DNA from: Aeromonas veronii
GTDB lineage: Bacteria > Pseudomonadota > Gammaproteobacteria > Enterobacterales > Aeromonadaceae
DNA: 64,000 nt
Assembly: GCF_040215105.1 (NCBI RefSeq)
Contig: NZ_CP157875.1
Coordinates: 1,045,501-1,109,500 of the forward strand
Direction: 5' to 3'
Shown: one piece after another, positions 1-8,763 of the stretch
Position numbering within the stretch: the first letter of the stretch is position 1
Layout of the letters: each line of letters begins with the position of its first letter
Translations under genes and position numbers: made by a program
Notes under the pieces: generated by a model
The model's input: the letters and a program-made list of their open reading frames with translations, nothing else
Database searches by the model: none
What the model was told of the DNA's origin: nothing

Positions 1-444
1 AGGGCCATGAGCAGTGAGGAGCTGATCGCCCGCTTCGGCAAGTTGGGGGAGATGCTGACCGGTCGCATCTGGGGGCTGGACGATCAGCCGGTACAGGCTT
101 CCAGGGTGCGCAAGAGTGTAGGGGTGGAGACCACCCTCAGCAGCGATGTGCTGGACGAGGAGGCTTGCTGGGCCGTGCTGAGTCGGCTCATCCCCGAGCT
201 GGAGCTGCGCTTTGCCAAGGATTGCCCTGCCGAGATGCTGATGGGGCAGGGGATCAAACTCAAGTTTGCCGATTTTCAGCAGACCACCGTCTATCGCAAG
301 GGGAGCTATCAGGCCGCTCGTTTCCACGATCTGCTGCACGAGGGGCTACACAGGGCTCAAGGAAAACCCATTCGCCTGCTCGGACTGGTGGTGGGGCTGC
401 CGAGCACCGGGGAGCGCAATCAACTTAGCCTGGATCTGGGCTGA
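1..444 (+). CDS. dinB: DNA polymerase IV, C-terminal fragment (cut by window start)
   Basis: The reading frame is open from the first base, so this is the 3' end of a longer gene; about 147 codons are visible. DinB is the Y-family translesion polymerase that copies damaged templates, and this part corresponds to the little-finger DNA-binding domain. The frame ends in QLSLDLG, a hydrophobic tail of the type that docks Y-family polymerases on the beta sliding clamp. The palm and catalytic carboxylates lie outside the window. Identification is by family resemblance of the C-terminal domain together with the terminal clamp motif. Confidence 0.85.
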   Translation, partial: RAMSSEELIARFGKLGEMLTGRIWGLDDQPVQASRVRKSVGVETTLSSDVLDEEACWAVLSRLIPELELRFAKDCPAEMLMGQGIKLKFADFQQTTVYRKGSYQAARFHDLLHEGLHRAQGKPIRLLGLVVGLPSTGERNQLSLDLG

Positions 445-510
445 TTTAGTTAAGTTTCTGTTTCCAAATCCGATACAGTGGTTACATCTGTAGAAGTTAG
501 GAAATCATGC

Positions 511-2652
511 ATGAGTTCTCTTTCTGTTCAGGGACGGATCACCCTGATAGCCGGTTGTTGCCTCCTGGCCAGTGCCGCTGCACTGGTCGCCTCATCCCTC
601 TTCAACGCGGCCCGTATGCAGGAGCAGGTGCTCGCTTCCACTACCCTGGAGGCGCAGCACGCGGCAGAAAACTGGATGCAGGCCATGGGCGCCACCCAGG
701 CGGCCAGAGTGACCAGCTACCTCGACGAGGCCTATTTTCGCGCCACCTTGCTGGCCGAGAATATTCTGTTTCAGCGCAAGAATGCAGCGGATAACTTCGT
801 CCATTCCGAGGCATTGCGCGGCGCCGTGAATCAACAGCTGCAGGATGCAGCGGAATCCTCTGCCAACATGATCGGGGTCTACGGCGTGTTCGAGCCCAAT
901 CAGCTGGATGGCGAAGATGCCAACTATCAGGGCTCGACCGCCCTCGGGGCCAACGACAAGGGGCGCTTCTCCAGCTACTGGGCCAGGGTGGATGGCAAGG
1001 TGACCCTGGAGGTGATGGACGAAGCCATGCTGGCGAATGCCAAGCCGGGCGCCAACGGTCATCCCGAGAACGAGTGGTACAAGTGCAGCATCCAGTCACG
1101 GGCCCTCTGTCTGCTGGAGCCCTATCTCGACGAGGTGGGTGACCAGCAGGTGTTGATGACGTCGGTGACGGCTCCCTTGCTGGAGGAGGGCAACCTGCTC
1201 GGCATGGTGGGGGTCGATATTTCGCTGACCACCCTGCAGAGTCTGGTGGAGGAGATGGGCAAGACCCTTTATGGCGGACAGGGCAAGGTGCTGCTGCTCA
1301 GCCACGAGGGGCGGGTCGCCGGGGTTGAGGGCTTCCAGATCGCGCCGGGCAGCACCCTGGAGCAGCAGGACAAGGGGTTGGTGAGCGACCTCAACGGCTG
1401 GCTCGGCAAGGGGGAGGTAGTGACACGCTGGAGCCCGGACGGCGCCCTGCTGCAGACCTTCGTACCGGTACGCATGCGCGGCACGGATCGCAAGTGGGGT
1501 ATCTATATCGAGCTACCTCGCGCCGTGGTGCTCGCCTCCGCCCTGCAGTTGCAGGGGGATCTCGAGAGCCAGTCCGACCGTAGCGTCCTCTCCCAGCTGT
1601 TCATCGGTGGCGTCATCTCGCTGCTCGCCCTGCTCTGCATCTGGTGGATGGCGCAGCGCATCGTCGCCCCTATCCGCACCGTGGTGGCCCGTCTCAAGGA
1701 CATCGCCAGCGGGGAGGGGGATCTGACCCAGCGGATCAACTTGCAGCGGGACGACGAGATTGGCGAGCTGGCCAAGTGGTTCAACAACTTCCTCGACAAG
1801 CTGCAGAGCACCATCAGTCAGGTGATCGATACCGTGGCGGGCACCCGGGCCAGCGCGGTGCAGGCGGCGCAAGGGGCGGATCGCACCAGCGCCGGCATGC
1901 AGGCCCAATATCAGGAGGTGGATCTGGTGGCGACCGCGTTCGAGGAGCTGAGCGCCACCGCCTTGCAGGTGGCGGGAGATGCGAACTCGGCGGTACAGGC
2001 TGCCAACCAGGCCGACAGGGCCGCCCAGGAGGGCAAGGCGGTGGTGGCGGATACCCAGGCGGCCATGTCCCGCCTGATGGTGGTCATCAGCGATGCCAAG
2101 CCGGTGGTGGAGCGGCTGGCCGCCAACAGCGACAACATCAACGACATCCTGGCGGTGATCCAGGGGATCGCCGAGCAGACCAACCTGCTGGCCCTCAATG
2201 CCGCCATCGAGGCAGCCCGCGCCGGAGAGCAGGGCCGCGGCTTTGCGGTGGTGGCCGACGAGGTGCGCAACCTGGCGGGTCGCACCCAGAACGCCATCGT
2301 CGAGATCCAGAACCTCATCAGCCAGCTGCAGTCAGGCACCGAGGCGGTGGTCAAGGCGATCATGACGGGTCACAGCCAGGCGGACGTGACGCTGACCAAG
2401 GTGGAGCTGTCGGTGAGCGTGCTCGAGCAGATCATCCAGGCGGTCAGCACCATCCATCAGATGAACGAGCAAATAGCGACGGCAGCCCAGGAGCAGAGCG
2501 GGGTGGCGGACGAGATCAATCGCAACGTCAGCAACATCCGCGAGGTGAGCCACAGCATCCGGGCCGAGGCGGCGACCTCCGCCGACAACGGACGGGAACT
2601 GTCGCAACTGGCGGACAAGCAGCAGCATCTGGTGGGGCAGTTCAAGGTGTAA
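511..2652 (+). CDS. Methyl-accepting chemotaxis protein
   Basis: Inner-membrane chemoreceptor of 713 residues. It has an N-terminal membrane segment (about 10-31), a large periplasmic sensor of Cache type (about 32-360), a second membrane segment (about 362-384), a HAMP linker, and a cytoplasmic coiled-coil signalling domain whose hairpin tip, including [20 protein letters not shown], lies near 560-580. The ligand cannot be read from sequence. I chose ATG 511, with AGGA at 499-502, over an upstream in-frame GTG at 478 that would add 11 residues before a normal receptor start. No C-terminal NWETF-type CheR/CheB tether is present, so adaptation enzymes probably act without that docking site. 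Confidence 0.93.
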   Translation: MSSLSVQGRITLIAGCCLLASAAALVASSLFNAARMQEQVLASTTLEAQHAAENWMQAMGATQAARVTSYLDEAYFRATLLAENILFQRKNAADNFVHSEALRGAVNQQLQDAAESSANMIGVYGVFEPNQLDGEDANYQGSTALGANDKGRFSSYWARVDGKVTLEVMDEAMLANAKPGANGHPENEWYKCSIQSRALCLLEPYLDEVGDQQVLMTSVTAPLLEEGNLLGMVGVDISLTTLQSLVEEMGKTLYGGQGKVLLLSHEGRVAGVEGFQIAPGSTLEQQDKGLVSDLNGWLGKGEVVTRWSPDGALLQTFVPVRMRGTDRKWGIYIELPRAVVLASALQLQGDLESQSDRSVLSQLFIGGVISLLALLCIWWMAQRIVAPIRTVVARLKDIASGEGDLTQRINLQRDDEIGELAKWFNNFLDKLQSTISQVIDTVAGTRASAVQAAQGADRTSAGMQAQYQEVDLVATAFEELSATALQVAGDANSAVQAANQADRAAQEGKAVVADTQAAMSRLMVVISDAKPVVERLAANSDNINDILAVIQGIAEQTNLLALNAAIEAARAGEQGRGFAVVADEVRNLAGRTQNAIVEIQNLISQLQSGTEAVVKAIMTGHSQADVTLTKVELSVSVLEQIIQAVSTIHQMNEQIATAAQEQSGVADEINRNVSNIREVSHSIRAEAATSADNGRELSQLADKQQHLVGQFKV

Positions 2653-2659
2653 GGATTAC

Positions 2660-2688
2660 AAAAAAGGCGCCATCCAACCGGAGGCGCC
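2660..2688 (-). terminator. Intrinsic terminator of GcvB
   Basis: Read on the minus strand, GGCGCC (2688-2683), an 11-base loop and GGCGCC (2671-2666) are followed by TTTTTT (2665-2660). It sits directly after the MCP stop codon, but the T-run is on the minus-strand side, so it serves GcvB. Confidence 0.85.
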
Positions 2689-2850
2689 AAACACATTCAG
2701 ATGACAGACTGGGTTAAATCCGATGGATTTAGCCCTTTCTTCCCGCAGAGGAAGAAACACAACACCACAATCATTGTCGGCTCGCTCACAAAAACCACAT
2801 GTAAACCAACATGGAAGCAAAGAATGCGAGCCATATGACAACTGATTGCG
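2660..2850 (-). ncRNA. gcvB: GcvB small regulatory RNA
   Basis: On the minus strand, divergent from gcvA as in enterobacteria. A promoter TTGCGG-17 bp-CATAAT (2885-2857) predicts a start near 2850. The transcript then has a 5' stem (GGCTCGC 2832-2826 with GCGAGCC 2785-2779), a G/U-rich tract reading TTGTGGTGTTGTGTTTCTTC (2771-2752) equivalent to the R1 seed of GcvB, a 3' segment ACCCAGTCTGTCATC (2714-2700) close to the conserved ACCCTGTCTGTC element, and a GGCGCC hairpin followed by six T. GcvB is an Hfq-dependent RNA that represses many amino-acid and peptide transporter mRNAs. Length is about 190 nt, near the E. coli size. The exact 5' end is inferred. Confidence 0.9.
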
Positions 2851-2856
2851 AGGCGA

Positions 2857-2885
2857 ATTATGTTTATTCACTGGTCGACCCGCAA
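2857..2885 (-). promoter_or_regulatory. gcvB promoter
   Basis: A TTGCGG -35 element (2885-2880) and CATAAT -10 element (2862-2857) are separated by exactly 17 bases on the minus strand, about 7 bases upstream of the predicted GcvB start. Confidence 0.65.
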
Positions 2886-2894
2886 CCGACAATT

Positions 2895-2912
2895 TATAAT
2901 GCGCCCCATTAG
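2895..2912 (+). promoter_or_regulatory. gcvA -10 element and CTAAT box
   Basis: A consensus TATAAT (2895-2900) lies 37 bases upstream of the gcvA ATG. A CTAAT pentamer, the core motif known for GcvA binding, is on the minus strand at 2912-2908, immediately downstream of the -10, where GcvA could repress its own gene. The -35 is not clear. Confidence 0.5.
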
Positions 2913-2936
2913 AAAAATTCATCGTCGGCCGATCCC

Positions 2937-3857
2937 ATGTCTCGTCGTTTACCTCCGCTCAATGCACTGAAAGCGTTTGAAGCAGCGGCTCGTCACCTGA
3001 GTTTCACCCGGGCAGCGGAAGAGCTGTTCGTGACTCAGGCCGCCATCAGCCACCAGATCAAGGCGCTGGAAGAGTATCTCGGCATCAAGTTGTTTCGCCG
3101 CAAGAACCGCTCCCTGCTGCTGACCGAAGAGGGTCAGAGCTACTTCCTCGACATCAAGGACATCTTCGCCTCCATCTCCGAGGCGACCGACAAGTTGCTG
3201 GCCCGCAGCGCCAAGGGGGCGCTCACCGTCAGCCTGCAGCCGAGTTTCGCCATTCAGTGGCTGGTGCCAAGGCTGGTGAAATTCAGCGAGCGTCACCCGG
3301 ATATCGACGTGCGGATCAAGGCGGTCGACATGGACGAAGGGTCCCTCACCGACGACGTGGACGTGGCCATCTATTACGGTCGCGGCAACTGGCCGGGGCT
3401 GCGCTCGGACAAGCTGCATACCGAGTATCTGATCCCGGTCTGTGCCCCCCTGCTGCTGAGCGGCCCCAAGCCCCTGCGCACGCCGGAGGATCTGACCCGC
3501 CATACCCTGCTGCACGATACCTCCCGCCGCGACTGGAAGGCCTGGTTCCGTCAGCTCGACATCGATGCGCCCAACGTGAACCAGGGGCCCATCTTCAGCC
3601 ACTCCACCATGGTGATCCAGGCGGCCATCCATGGTCAGGGGGTGGCGCTCGGCCACAGCGTGCTGGCCCAGCCGGAGATCGAGGCGGGTCGACTCATCTG
3701 CCCGTTCGAGCAGGTGCTGGTGAGCAAGAACGCCTTCTATCTGGTATGCCAGGAGCAGCAGTCCGACCAGGGCAAGATAGTGGCCTTCCGCGACTGGATG
3801 CTGGAGCTGGTGGAGCAGGAGGAGGCCCGCCGGCGGGCCCGACTCGCCGATGGCTGA
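2937..3857 (+). CDS. gcvA: LysR-type regulator GcvA
   Basis: Transcription factor of 306 residues (305 in E. coli) that controls the glycine cleavage operon and the gcvB RNA. The N-terminus (PLNALKAFEAAARHLSFTRA) and the winged helix at about 18-60 match GcvA closely; residues 90-300 form the effector-binding domain. Identity is reinforced by the divergent GcvB gene and by ygdD and rlmM downstream, as in E. coli. Its last 8 bases overlap the next gene, which suggests translational coupling. The start codon is ATG. Confidence 0.95.
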   Translation: MSRRLPPLNALKAFEAAARHLSFTRAAEELFVTQAAISHQIKALEEYLGIKLFRRKNRSLLLTEEGQSYFLDIKDIFASISEATDKLLARSAKGALTVSLQPSFAIQWLVPRLVKFSERHPDIDVRIKAVDMDEGSLTDDVDVAIYYGRGNWPGLRSDKLHTEYLIPVCAPLLLSGPKPLRTPEDLTRHTLLHDTSRRDWKAWFRQLDIDAPNVNQGPIFSHSTMVIQAAIHGQGVALGHSVLAQPEIEAGRLICPFEQVLVSKNAFYLVCQEQQSDQGKIVAFRDWMLELVEQEEARRRARLADG

Positions 3858-4485
3858 GGCGCTGGATGTGATCCGGGAGGGGGCGAGCGACGCCCCCGTT
3901 CGCATTCTGCTGGCCCATGGTGCCGGTGCTGACATGGCGCACGATTTCCTCGCCCGGCTCTCGGCCCTGCTGGCGGGGCCGGATATCGAGGTCGTGCGTT
4001 TCAATTTCCCCTACATGAGCAAGCGCGCCCTGGATGGCAAGCGCCGCCCGCCGGACCGGCAGCCCGTGCTGCTCGCCCACTGGCGGGAGATGGCAGAGGC
4101 CTTTGCCCATCCCAGGCTGTTTGTGGCGGGAAAATCCATGGGGGGACGGATGGCGGCGGAAATCGCCGACGAGATGAATGCTGCAGGATTGCTCATTCTC
4201 GGGTATCCTTTCCACCCCCCGGCCAAGCCCGACAGCTGGCGGGGCGAGGTGCTCAAGCAAATCAAGACGCCGACCCTGCTGTTGCAGGGGGAGCGCGATA
4301 CCTTCGGCACTCGCGTCGAACTGGCTGACTTCCCCTTCTCACCCGCCGTATCGGTCCACTGGCTGACCGATGGTGACCATGGCTTCAAGCCGAGGAAGGC
4401 GAGCGGACTCAGCGAGCAGGATAACCTGCGGCTGGCCGCGGACAGCATGAGAAACTTCATCGCGACCACCCCGAGCCGGGGCTGA
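3850..4485 (+). CDS. Alpha/beta hydrolase family protein (KANL3/Tex30-like)
   Basis: Cytoplasmic protein of 211 residues with an alpha/beta-hydrolase layout: an early LLAHGAGA strand-loop, a nucleophile elbow GKSMGG (94-99, Ser96), an acidic residue in LLQGERDTFG and a histidine in DGDHGFK, giving a complete Ser-Asp-His set. No signal peptide. It resembles the dienelactone-hydrolase-like family that includes Tex30. The substrate is unknown. It starts inside the end of gcvA, so it is expressed from the gcvA transcript; this gene is not part of the E. coli gcvA-ygdD-rlmM order and appears to be inserted into it. Confidence 0.8.
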   Translation: MAEALDVIREGASDAPVRILLAHGAGADMAHDFLARLSALLAGPDIEVVRFNFPYMSKRALDGKRRPPDRQPVLLAHWREMAEAFAHPRLFVAGKSMGGRMAAEIADEMNAAGLLILGYPFHPPAKPDSWRGEVLKQIKTPTLLLQGERDTFGTRVELADFPFSPAVSVHWLTDGDHGFKPRKASGLSEQDNLRLAADSMRNFIATTPSRG

Positions 4486-4509
4486 TGGCTTGATAACAAG
4501 GAGAGAGGG

Positions 4510-4896
4510 ATGCATATCCAGCGACACTGGCTGGTACTGGCCGGGTTCTTCGGCCTGACGGCCACCATGCTGGGGGCCTATGGGGCCCACGGACTGGCGG
4601 CGACCGGGATCAGTCCCGAGCGTCTGGCGGCGTTTCATACCGCCGTGCAATATCAATTTTTTCACGCATTGGCCCTGTTGATCCTGGGGTGGTGCGGGGT
4701 GCGCGGCAAGGTGATCACCTTCGCCGGTACCGCTTTTGTGCTGGGGATCCTGGGATTCTCTGGCAGTATTTATGCCATGGTGCTGCTCGGCAGCAAGGGG
4801 CTGGGGCTCATCACCCCGGCCGGTGGCCTCTGTTTTATGTTGGGATGGGCGGCTCTGATATGGGCCGGCTGTCGTCTTGGAGGAAAGAATGAATAA
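4510..4896 (+). CDS. ygdD: DUF423 membrane protein YgdD
   Basis: Inner-membrane protein of 128 residues with about four hydrophobic helices and the GAYGAHGL motif near the N-terminus that is typical of DUF423. Function is unknown. AGGAGAGAGG lies just ahead of the ATG. It ends inside the start of rlmM, with an 8-base overlap, and keeps the E. coli order gcvA-ygdD-rlmM. Confidence 0.88.
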   Translation: MHIQRHWLVLAGFFGLTATMLGAYGAHGLAATGISPERLAAFHTAVQYQFFHALALLILGWCGVRGKVITFAGTAFVLGILGFSGSIYAMVLLGSKGLGLITPAGGLCFMLGWAALIWAGCRLGGKNE

Positions 4897-5983
4897 TCTG
4901 CTGCTGTATTGCCGCCCGGGTTTTGAGAAAGAGGCGGCGGCAGAGATCACCGAGCGTGCCGGCAACATGCAGTGCTATGGTTTCGCCCGGGTCAAGGACG
5001 ACAGCGGTTATGTGATCTTCGAATTGTATGACGAGGAGCAGGCGGATCTGCTGGCGCGCAAGCTGCCGTTCCGTGAGCTCATCTTCATCCGCCAGATGCT
5101 GGTGGTGACCCATGAGCTCAAGGATCTGAGTCTCTCGGATCGGGTCACTCCCATCCTGGAGGCGGCCAGTGAGTACGCCATCTGCGGCGATCTGCGGGTG
5201 GAAACCGCCGATACCAACGAGGCGAAAGAGCTGTCGGCCTTCTGCCGCAAGTTCACCGTACCCCTGCGCCAGGCCCTGCGCGGCAAGGATATTCTGACCA
5301 AGAAGGAGACGCCGCACCGCCCGGTGTTCCACGCCTTCTTCCTGGCGAACGACCATCTGATGCTGGGTTACTCCTACTCGTTCAACAACTCCGAATTCCA
5401 CATGGGCATCCCGCGTCTGCGCTGCCCGGCGGATGCCCCGAGCCGATCCAGCCTCAAGCTGGAAGAGGCCTTCTACGTGTTCGTGCCGAAGGAAGAGTGG
5501 GACTTGCGCCTCACTTCCGGCATGAAGGCGGTGGATCTCGGTGCCTGCCCGGGTGGCTGGACCTATCAGCTGGTGCGCCGTGGCATGATGGTGACCGCGG
5601 TGGATAACGGCATGATGGCCCAATCCCTGATGGATACCGGTCAGGTCAAGCACATCCGTGACGATGGCTTCGTCTGGCGGCCGAGCAAGAAGAACATCTA
5701 CTGGCTGGTATGCGACATGGTGGACAAGCCGGCCCGGGTGACTCACATGGTGGCCGACTGGTTCAGGGAGAACGACTGCCAGGAGGCGATGTTCAACCTC
5801 AAGCTGCCGATGAAGAAGCGCTACGCCGAGGCGGTGCACAACATCGAGGTACTGCGCGGCCTGCTCAAGGAGATCGACAACGCCTTCGTCATCCAGGCCA
5901 AGCAGCTCTATCACGATCGCGAAGAGATCACGGTGCACGTCTACAACAAGTACTGGGTCTCCAAGCTGGAAGCCAAGGCATAA
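4889..5983 (+). CDS. rlmM: 23S rRNA 2'-O-ribose methyltransferase RlmM
   Basis: 364 residues (366 in E. coli). RlmM methylates the 2'-OH of C2498 in 23S rRNA using S-adenosylmethionine. An N-terminal THUMP-like region (opening with [18 protein letters not shown]) precedes a Rossmann methyltransferase domain with the cofactor loop [14 protein letters not shown]; a lysine in the [11 protein letters not shown] segment belongs to the expected catalytic set. ATG 4889 is preferred to 4877 because AGGA at 4881-4884 is correctly spaced and the protein then begins like the E. coli enzyme. Confidence 0.95.
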   Translation: MNNLLLYCRPGFEKEAAAEITERAGNMQCYGFARVKDDSGYVIFELYDEEQADLLARKLPFRELIFIRQMLVVTHELKDLSLSDRVTPILEAASEYAICGDLRVETADTNEAKELSAFCRKFTVPLRQALRGKDILTKKETPHRPVFHAFFLANDHLMLGYSYSFNNSEFHMGIPRLRCPADAPSRSSLKLEEAFYVFVPKEEWDLRLTSGMKAVDLGACPGGWTYQLVRRGMMVTAVDNGMMAQSLMDTGQVKHIRDDGFVWRPSKKNIYWLVCDMVDKPARVTHMVADWFRENDCQEAMFNLKLPMKKRYAEAVHNIEVLRGLLKEIDNAFVIQAKQLYHDREEITVHVYNKYWVSKLEAKA

Positions 5984-6045
5984 GCTACCCGCCGATGTCC
6001 TCTGCGCCCGAGAATGGCTGAGGTCTATGGCATAAGCGATAAAAA

Positions 6046-6077
6046 CGAAACCGGACGGGCCAACCCGTCCGGTTTCG
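6046..6077. terminator. Bidirectional terminator between rlmM and the 6093-6536 gene
   Basis: A perfect 14-bp stem (CGAAACCGGACGGG with its complement) and a CCAA loop. On the minus strand it is followed by TTTTT, so it should best terminate the small secreted-protein gene; on the plus strand it may still close the gcvA-rlmM transcript. Confidence 0.8.
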
Positions 6078-6092
6078 TGCTATCTGGGACCA

Positions 6093-6536
6093 TCAGAAGC
6101 GATAGTCGACCCGCATCATGGACTCGTCATCCGTGAGCTTGAGCTCCACCTGCAGGGGAATGGTCTTGTCGCTCGGGTTGAACTGCATCTTGACCCCATC
6201 ACCCCTGAGTTTGACGGCGGTATTGATGCCGCTGACATTGAACTTGATCCTGGGTTTCTGCTTCTCGAAGGAAAGAGTCACGCTCTTCTCGGCGGTCAGA
6301 TTCAGTTTCTGGTAGGGGGTGATGCTGCGGGTGCCATTGCTGTCGGTCATGACGTCCACGCCAAAAGAGAGGGGGTTGGGGGCCTGGAGCAAGTCATTGG
6401 TATCCACGGTGGATTGCCAGACCTGCTTGGCGGGTTCGGCCTGCTGGGGCGGCGGTGTCAGCCAGGCATTGTCGATGGGCCTGTCCAGGGCCATGGCAGC
6501 GCTGCTGAAAAACAGCAAGATGAAGGTCACGCGCAT
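6093..6536 (-). CDS. Small exported protein of unknown function
   Basis: 147 residues. The N-terminus MRVTFILLFFSSAAMA is a signal peptide with an apparent AMA cleavage site, so the mature chain (from LDRPIDNAW) is periplasmic or outer-membrane associated. No lipobox cysteine is present. The rest is beta-rich with no recognised motif. ATG 6536 follows a TAAGGAGAT ribosome site, whereas an upstream in-frame start at 6611 would put 25 unrelated residues in front of the signal peptide. It is bracketed by terminators and looks monocistronic. Confidence 0.7.
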   Translation of the reverse strand: MRVTFILLFFSSAAMALDRPIDNAWLTPPPQQAEPAKQVWQSTVDTNDLLQAPNPLSFGVDVMTDSNGTRSITPYQKLNLTAEKSVTLSFEKQKPRIKFNVSGINTAVKLRGDGVKMQFNPSDKTIPLQVELKLTDDESMMRVDYRF

Positions 6537-6609
6537 AGTGGATCTCCTTATCCTCCCTTTGAACATAGTATTCATCTGGCGTGGGGGGTAGGGGGATCCG
6601 GGATAAAAC

Positions 6610-6635
6610 AAAGGGAGCCGAAGCTCCCTTTTTAA
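6610..6635 (-). terminator. Terminator of the isocitrate dehydrogenase gene
   Basis: Minus-strand hairpin AAGGGAGC-TTCG-GCTCCCTT, with a stable UUCG tetraloop, followed by a T-rich stretch, 20 bases after the stop codon. Confidence 0.8.
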
Positions 6636-6654
6636 ATCAATGAGTTGCTTGCAA

Positions 6655-7662
6655 TCACAGGCGGTCGATGATGGCCTGGGTGAACTCGCTGGTGGAGGCT
6701 GAGCCCCCGAGATCCCGCGTCACGCGATCACCGGATTCGATAGTGGCTCGTACCGCATCGCGGATACGCTCGGCCTTGTCCTGCATCCCCAGATACTCCA
6801 GCATCTGGATGGAAGCGAGGATCACCGAGGTCGGGTTGGCGATGTTCTTGCCCGCGATATCCGGCGCCGAGCCGTGTACTGCCTCGAAGATGGCCGCCCC
6901 TTCACCGATGTTGGCACCCGGCGCCATGCCGAGCCCGCCCACCAGACCGGCGCAGAGATCCGAGAGGATGTCGCCAAACAGGTTGGTGGTGACCATGACA
7001 TCGAAACGCTCCGGGTACATCACCAGGTTCATGCAGGCGGCGTCGACGATCATCTCTTCGCTCTGGATGTCCGGATAGCGACTGGCCACTTCCCGCGCTA
7101 CTTCCAGGAACAGGCCCGAGGTGGACTTGAGGATGTTGGCCTTGTGAATGATGGTGACCTTCTTGCGCCCTTCCTGGCGTGCCAGCTCGAAGGCGAAGGT
7201 GACGATGCGCTCTGCCCCGTCGCGGGTGATGATGCTCATCGCCTCGGCGCTCTGGTTGTCGCTGCTGCGCTTCTGGCCGGCGCCCGAGTACATGCCTTCG
7301 GTGTTCTCACGCACCGTGATGATATCGATGTTGTCGTAGCGGCTCTTGGTGCCCTTGAAGGAGATGACGGGGCGTACGTTGGCGTAGAGGTTGAACTTCT
7401 TGCGCAGGGAGACGTTGATGGAGGTAAAGCCGCCGCCGACCGGGGTGGTGAGCGGGCCCTTCAGGCTGACCTTGTTCTTCTCAATCAGATCCAGGGTAGC
7501 CTGGGGCAGCAGTTCGCCGTGCTTCTCCAGTGCGACCAGACCGGCGTCTGCGTATTCGTAGTCAAAATCACAACCGGCGTGGGTCAGGATCTGGATGGCG
7601 GATTCGATGATGCTGGGGCCGATGCCGTCGCCCGGAATGACGGTAATTTTTCTTTTTGACAT
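6655..7662 (-). CDS. NAD-type isocitrate dehydrogenase
   Basis: 335-residue beta-decarboxylating dehydrogenase. The sequence shows the opening TVIPGDGIGP, the substrate-binding stretch TSINVSLRKKFNLYANVRP, a YSGAG tyrosine region, the metal-binding segment TTNLFGDILSD and the cofactor-loop region EAVHGSAPDIAGKNIANP. The substrate segment matches short NAD-dependent isocitrate dehydrogenases (IDH3-like), not isopropylmalate dehydrogenase or the longer NADP enzyme Icd. It would convert isocitrate to 2-oxoglutarate in the TCA cycle. Cofactor choice is inferred from family length and the lack of NADP-specific features; a homoisocitrate or tartrate dehydrogenase is less likely. Confidence 0.85.
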   Translation of the reverse strand: MSKRKITVIPGDGIGPSIIESAIQILTHAGCDFDYEYADAGLVALEKHGELLPQATLDLIEKNKVSLKGPLTTPVGGGFTSINVSLRKKFNLYANVRPVISFKGTKSRYDNIDIITVRENTEGMYSGAGQKRSSDNQSAEAMSIITRDGAERIVTFAFELARQEGRKKVTIIHKANILKSTSGLFLEVAREVASRYPDIQSEEMIVDAACMNLVMYPERFDVMVTTNLFGDILSDLCAGLVGGLGMAPGANIGEGAAIFEAVHGSAPDIAGKNIANPTSVILASIQMLEYLGMQDKAERIRDAVRATIESGDRVTRDLGGSASTSEFTQAIIDRL

Positions 7663-7812
7663 GAGGCGTATCCACTTCTAGGGGACAGAGGGGGAGGATT
7701 CGGCGGTTTTATACCATTTTTGCACCACTTTCTCCATGTTTCTTTACATATCTCCCATTTATATCAACAGTCAGCCAGGCCAGAGATGGGCGTTATGCTG
7801 GCCGGTTTTCAC

Positions 7813-8628
7813 TCATGGGATCGTGTCGGGCTGGGGCGGGTAGCGGATATCTTTCAGGTTGAAGCCGAGGGGGATGTCTCGCTGCAGCCTGACCAGCCGC
7901 TGGGCCAGCAGGGCTTCGTCTTTGTGCTGACGCAGCTTGAGCAGGGCCTTGCCGGCGTCTTCCTGCTCGCAGGCGATGAGCAGGCTGGCCAGATCCCCGT
8001 GCTGCTGCAACAGCTGGGTTGCCGTCTTGGGGCCGATGCCGGGGACCCCCTTGATGTTGGAGCCGCCTATGCCGGTCAGCGCCCAGAAGTCCACCAACTG
8101 GGCGGGGGCGACCCCATATTGCTGCTGGACGAAGGCCGCATCCAGCCAGCGCTTGTTGAAATGATCCCGAACCTGGATCTGCGGGCAGATGAGCTGGCAG
8201 AACCCCTTGTCGGTGGAGATGATGGTGGCCCTTGCCTCGTGCTGGGCCACCCCGCAGGCCAGCGTGGCGACGAGATCGTCCGCTTCGTCGGTTTCGGAGA
8301 GCAGCGCATCGACGCCGCACTCCCAGAAGGCATCCTGCAGCTCGGACAATCCCTCTTTCAACTCTGCCGGCATGGGGGTTCGCCCCTCCTTGTAGGCCGG
8401 ATAGATCCCCTTGCGCCAGCTCTGCACATCGCTCTCCCCATCGAAGACCGCGATGGCGTGGGTCGGCTCACTGGCCGCCAGCAGCTTCTTGCAGGTATTG
8501 ATGAGGTTGGCCCGGGTGGCGAGCAGCGCCTGGACCGGGGTGAGCCCCTGCTGGGCCTGTACGGCATGCAGGCGGCGGATGAGGTTGAGGGCATCGATGA
8601 TGAGCAGGTGTGGCCTGGGCTGTGACAT
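7813..8628 (-). CDS. xni: Flap endonuclease Xni (ExoIX)
   Basis: 271 residues (251 in E. coli). It belongs to the FEN family related to the 5'-nuclease domain of DNA polymerase I. Seen are the acidic metal ligands in LLIIDALNLIRR, AVFDGES and SETDEADDLVATLA, and the helix-hairpin-helix segment GVPGIGPKTATQLL. The reduced second metal site is typical of Xni. ATG 8628 is chosen because the protein then begins MSQPRPHLLIIDALN; the longer frame from 8700 has no support. Confidence 0.93.
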   Translation of the reverse strand: MSQPRPHLLIIDALNLIRRLHAVQAQQGLTPVQALLATRANLINTCKKLLAASEPTHAIAVFDGESDVQSWRKGIYPAYKEGRTPMPAELKEGLSELQDAFWECGVDALLSETDEADDLVATLACGVAQHEARATIISTDKGFCQLICPQIQVRDHFNKRWLDAAFVQQQYGVAPAQLVDFWALTGIGGSNIKGVPGIGPKTATQLLQQHGDLASLLIACEQEDAGKALLKLRQHKDEALLAQRLVRLQRDIPLGFNLKDIRYPPQPDTIP

Positions 8629-8715
8629 GGGGCTCTCTCGCAGATCTGGGAGCCCATTGTAACAACTGGGGGGCATGATGCTAACCCTCTCTTGACACAA
8701 GGTCTTGATAATGAA

Positions 8716-8737
8716 AGAGGAGCCTCTGGGCTCCTCT
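8716..8737 (-). terminator. Probable weak terminator after ppnN
   Basis: AGAGGAGCC-CAGA-GGCTCCTCT on the minus strand followed by TTCATT. The stem is good and the T-tract poor, so some read-through into xni is plausible. Confidence 0.5.
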
Positions 8738-8763
8738 CTGGATCATCGCGTATTCGCGCTTGC

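Noticed and set aside
2656-2922. 88-codon minus-strand ORF over the GcvB region
   Set aside because: It has no ribosome site or homology, and the RNA promoter, seed and terminator explain the stretch better.
7720-8625. 301-codon plus-strand ORF opposite xni
   Set aside because: Shadow frame of a clear xni gene; GC-rich antisense frames stay open by codon bias.
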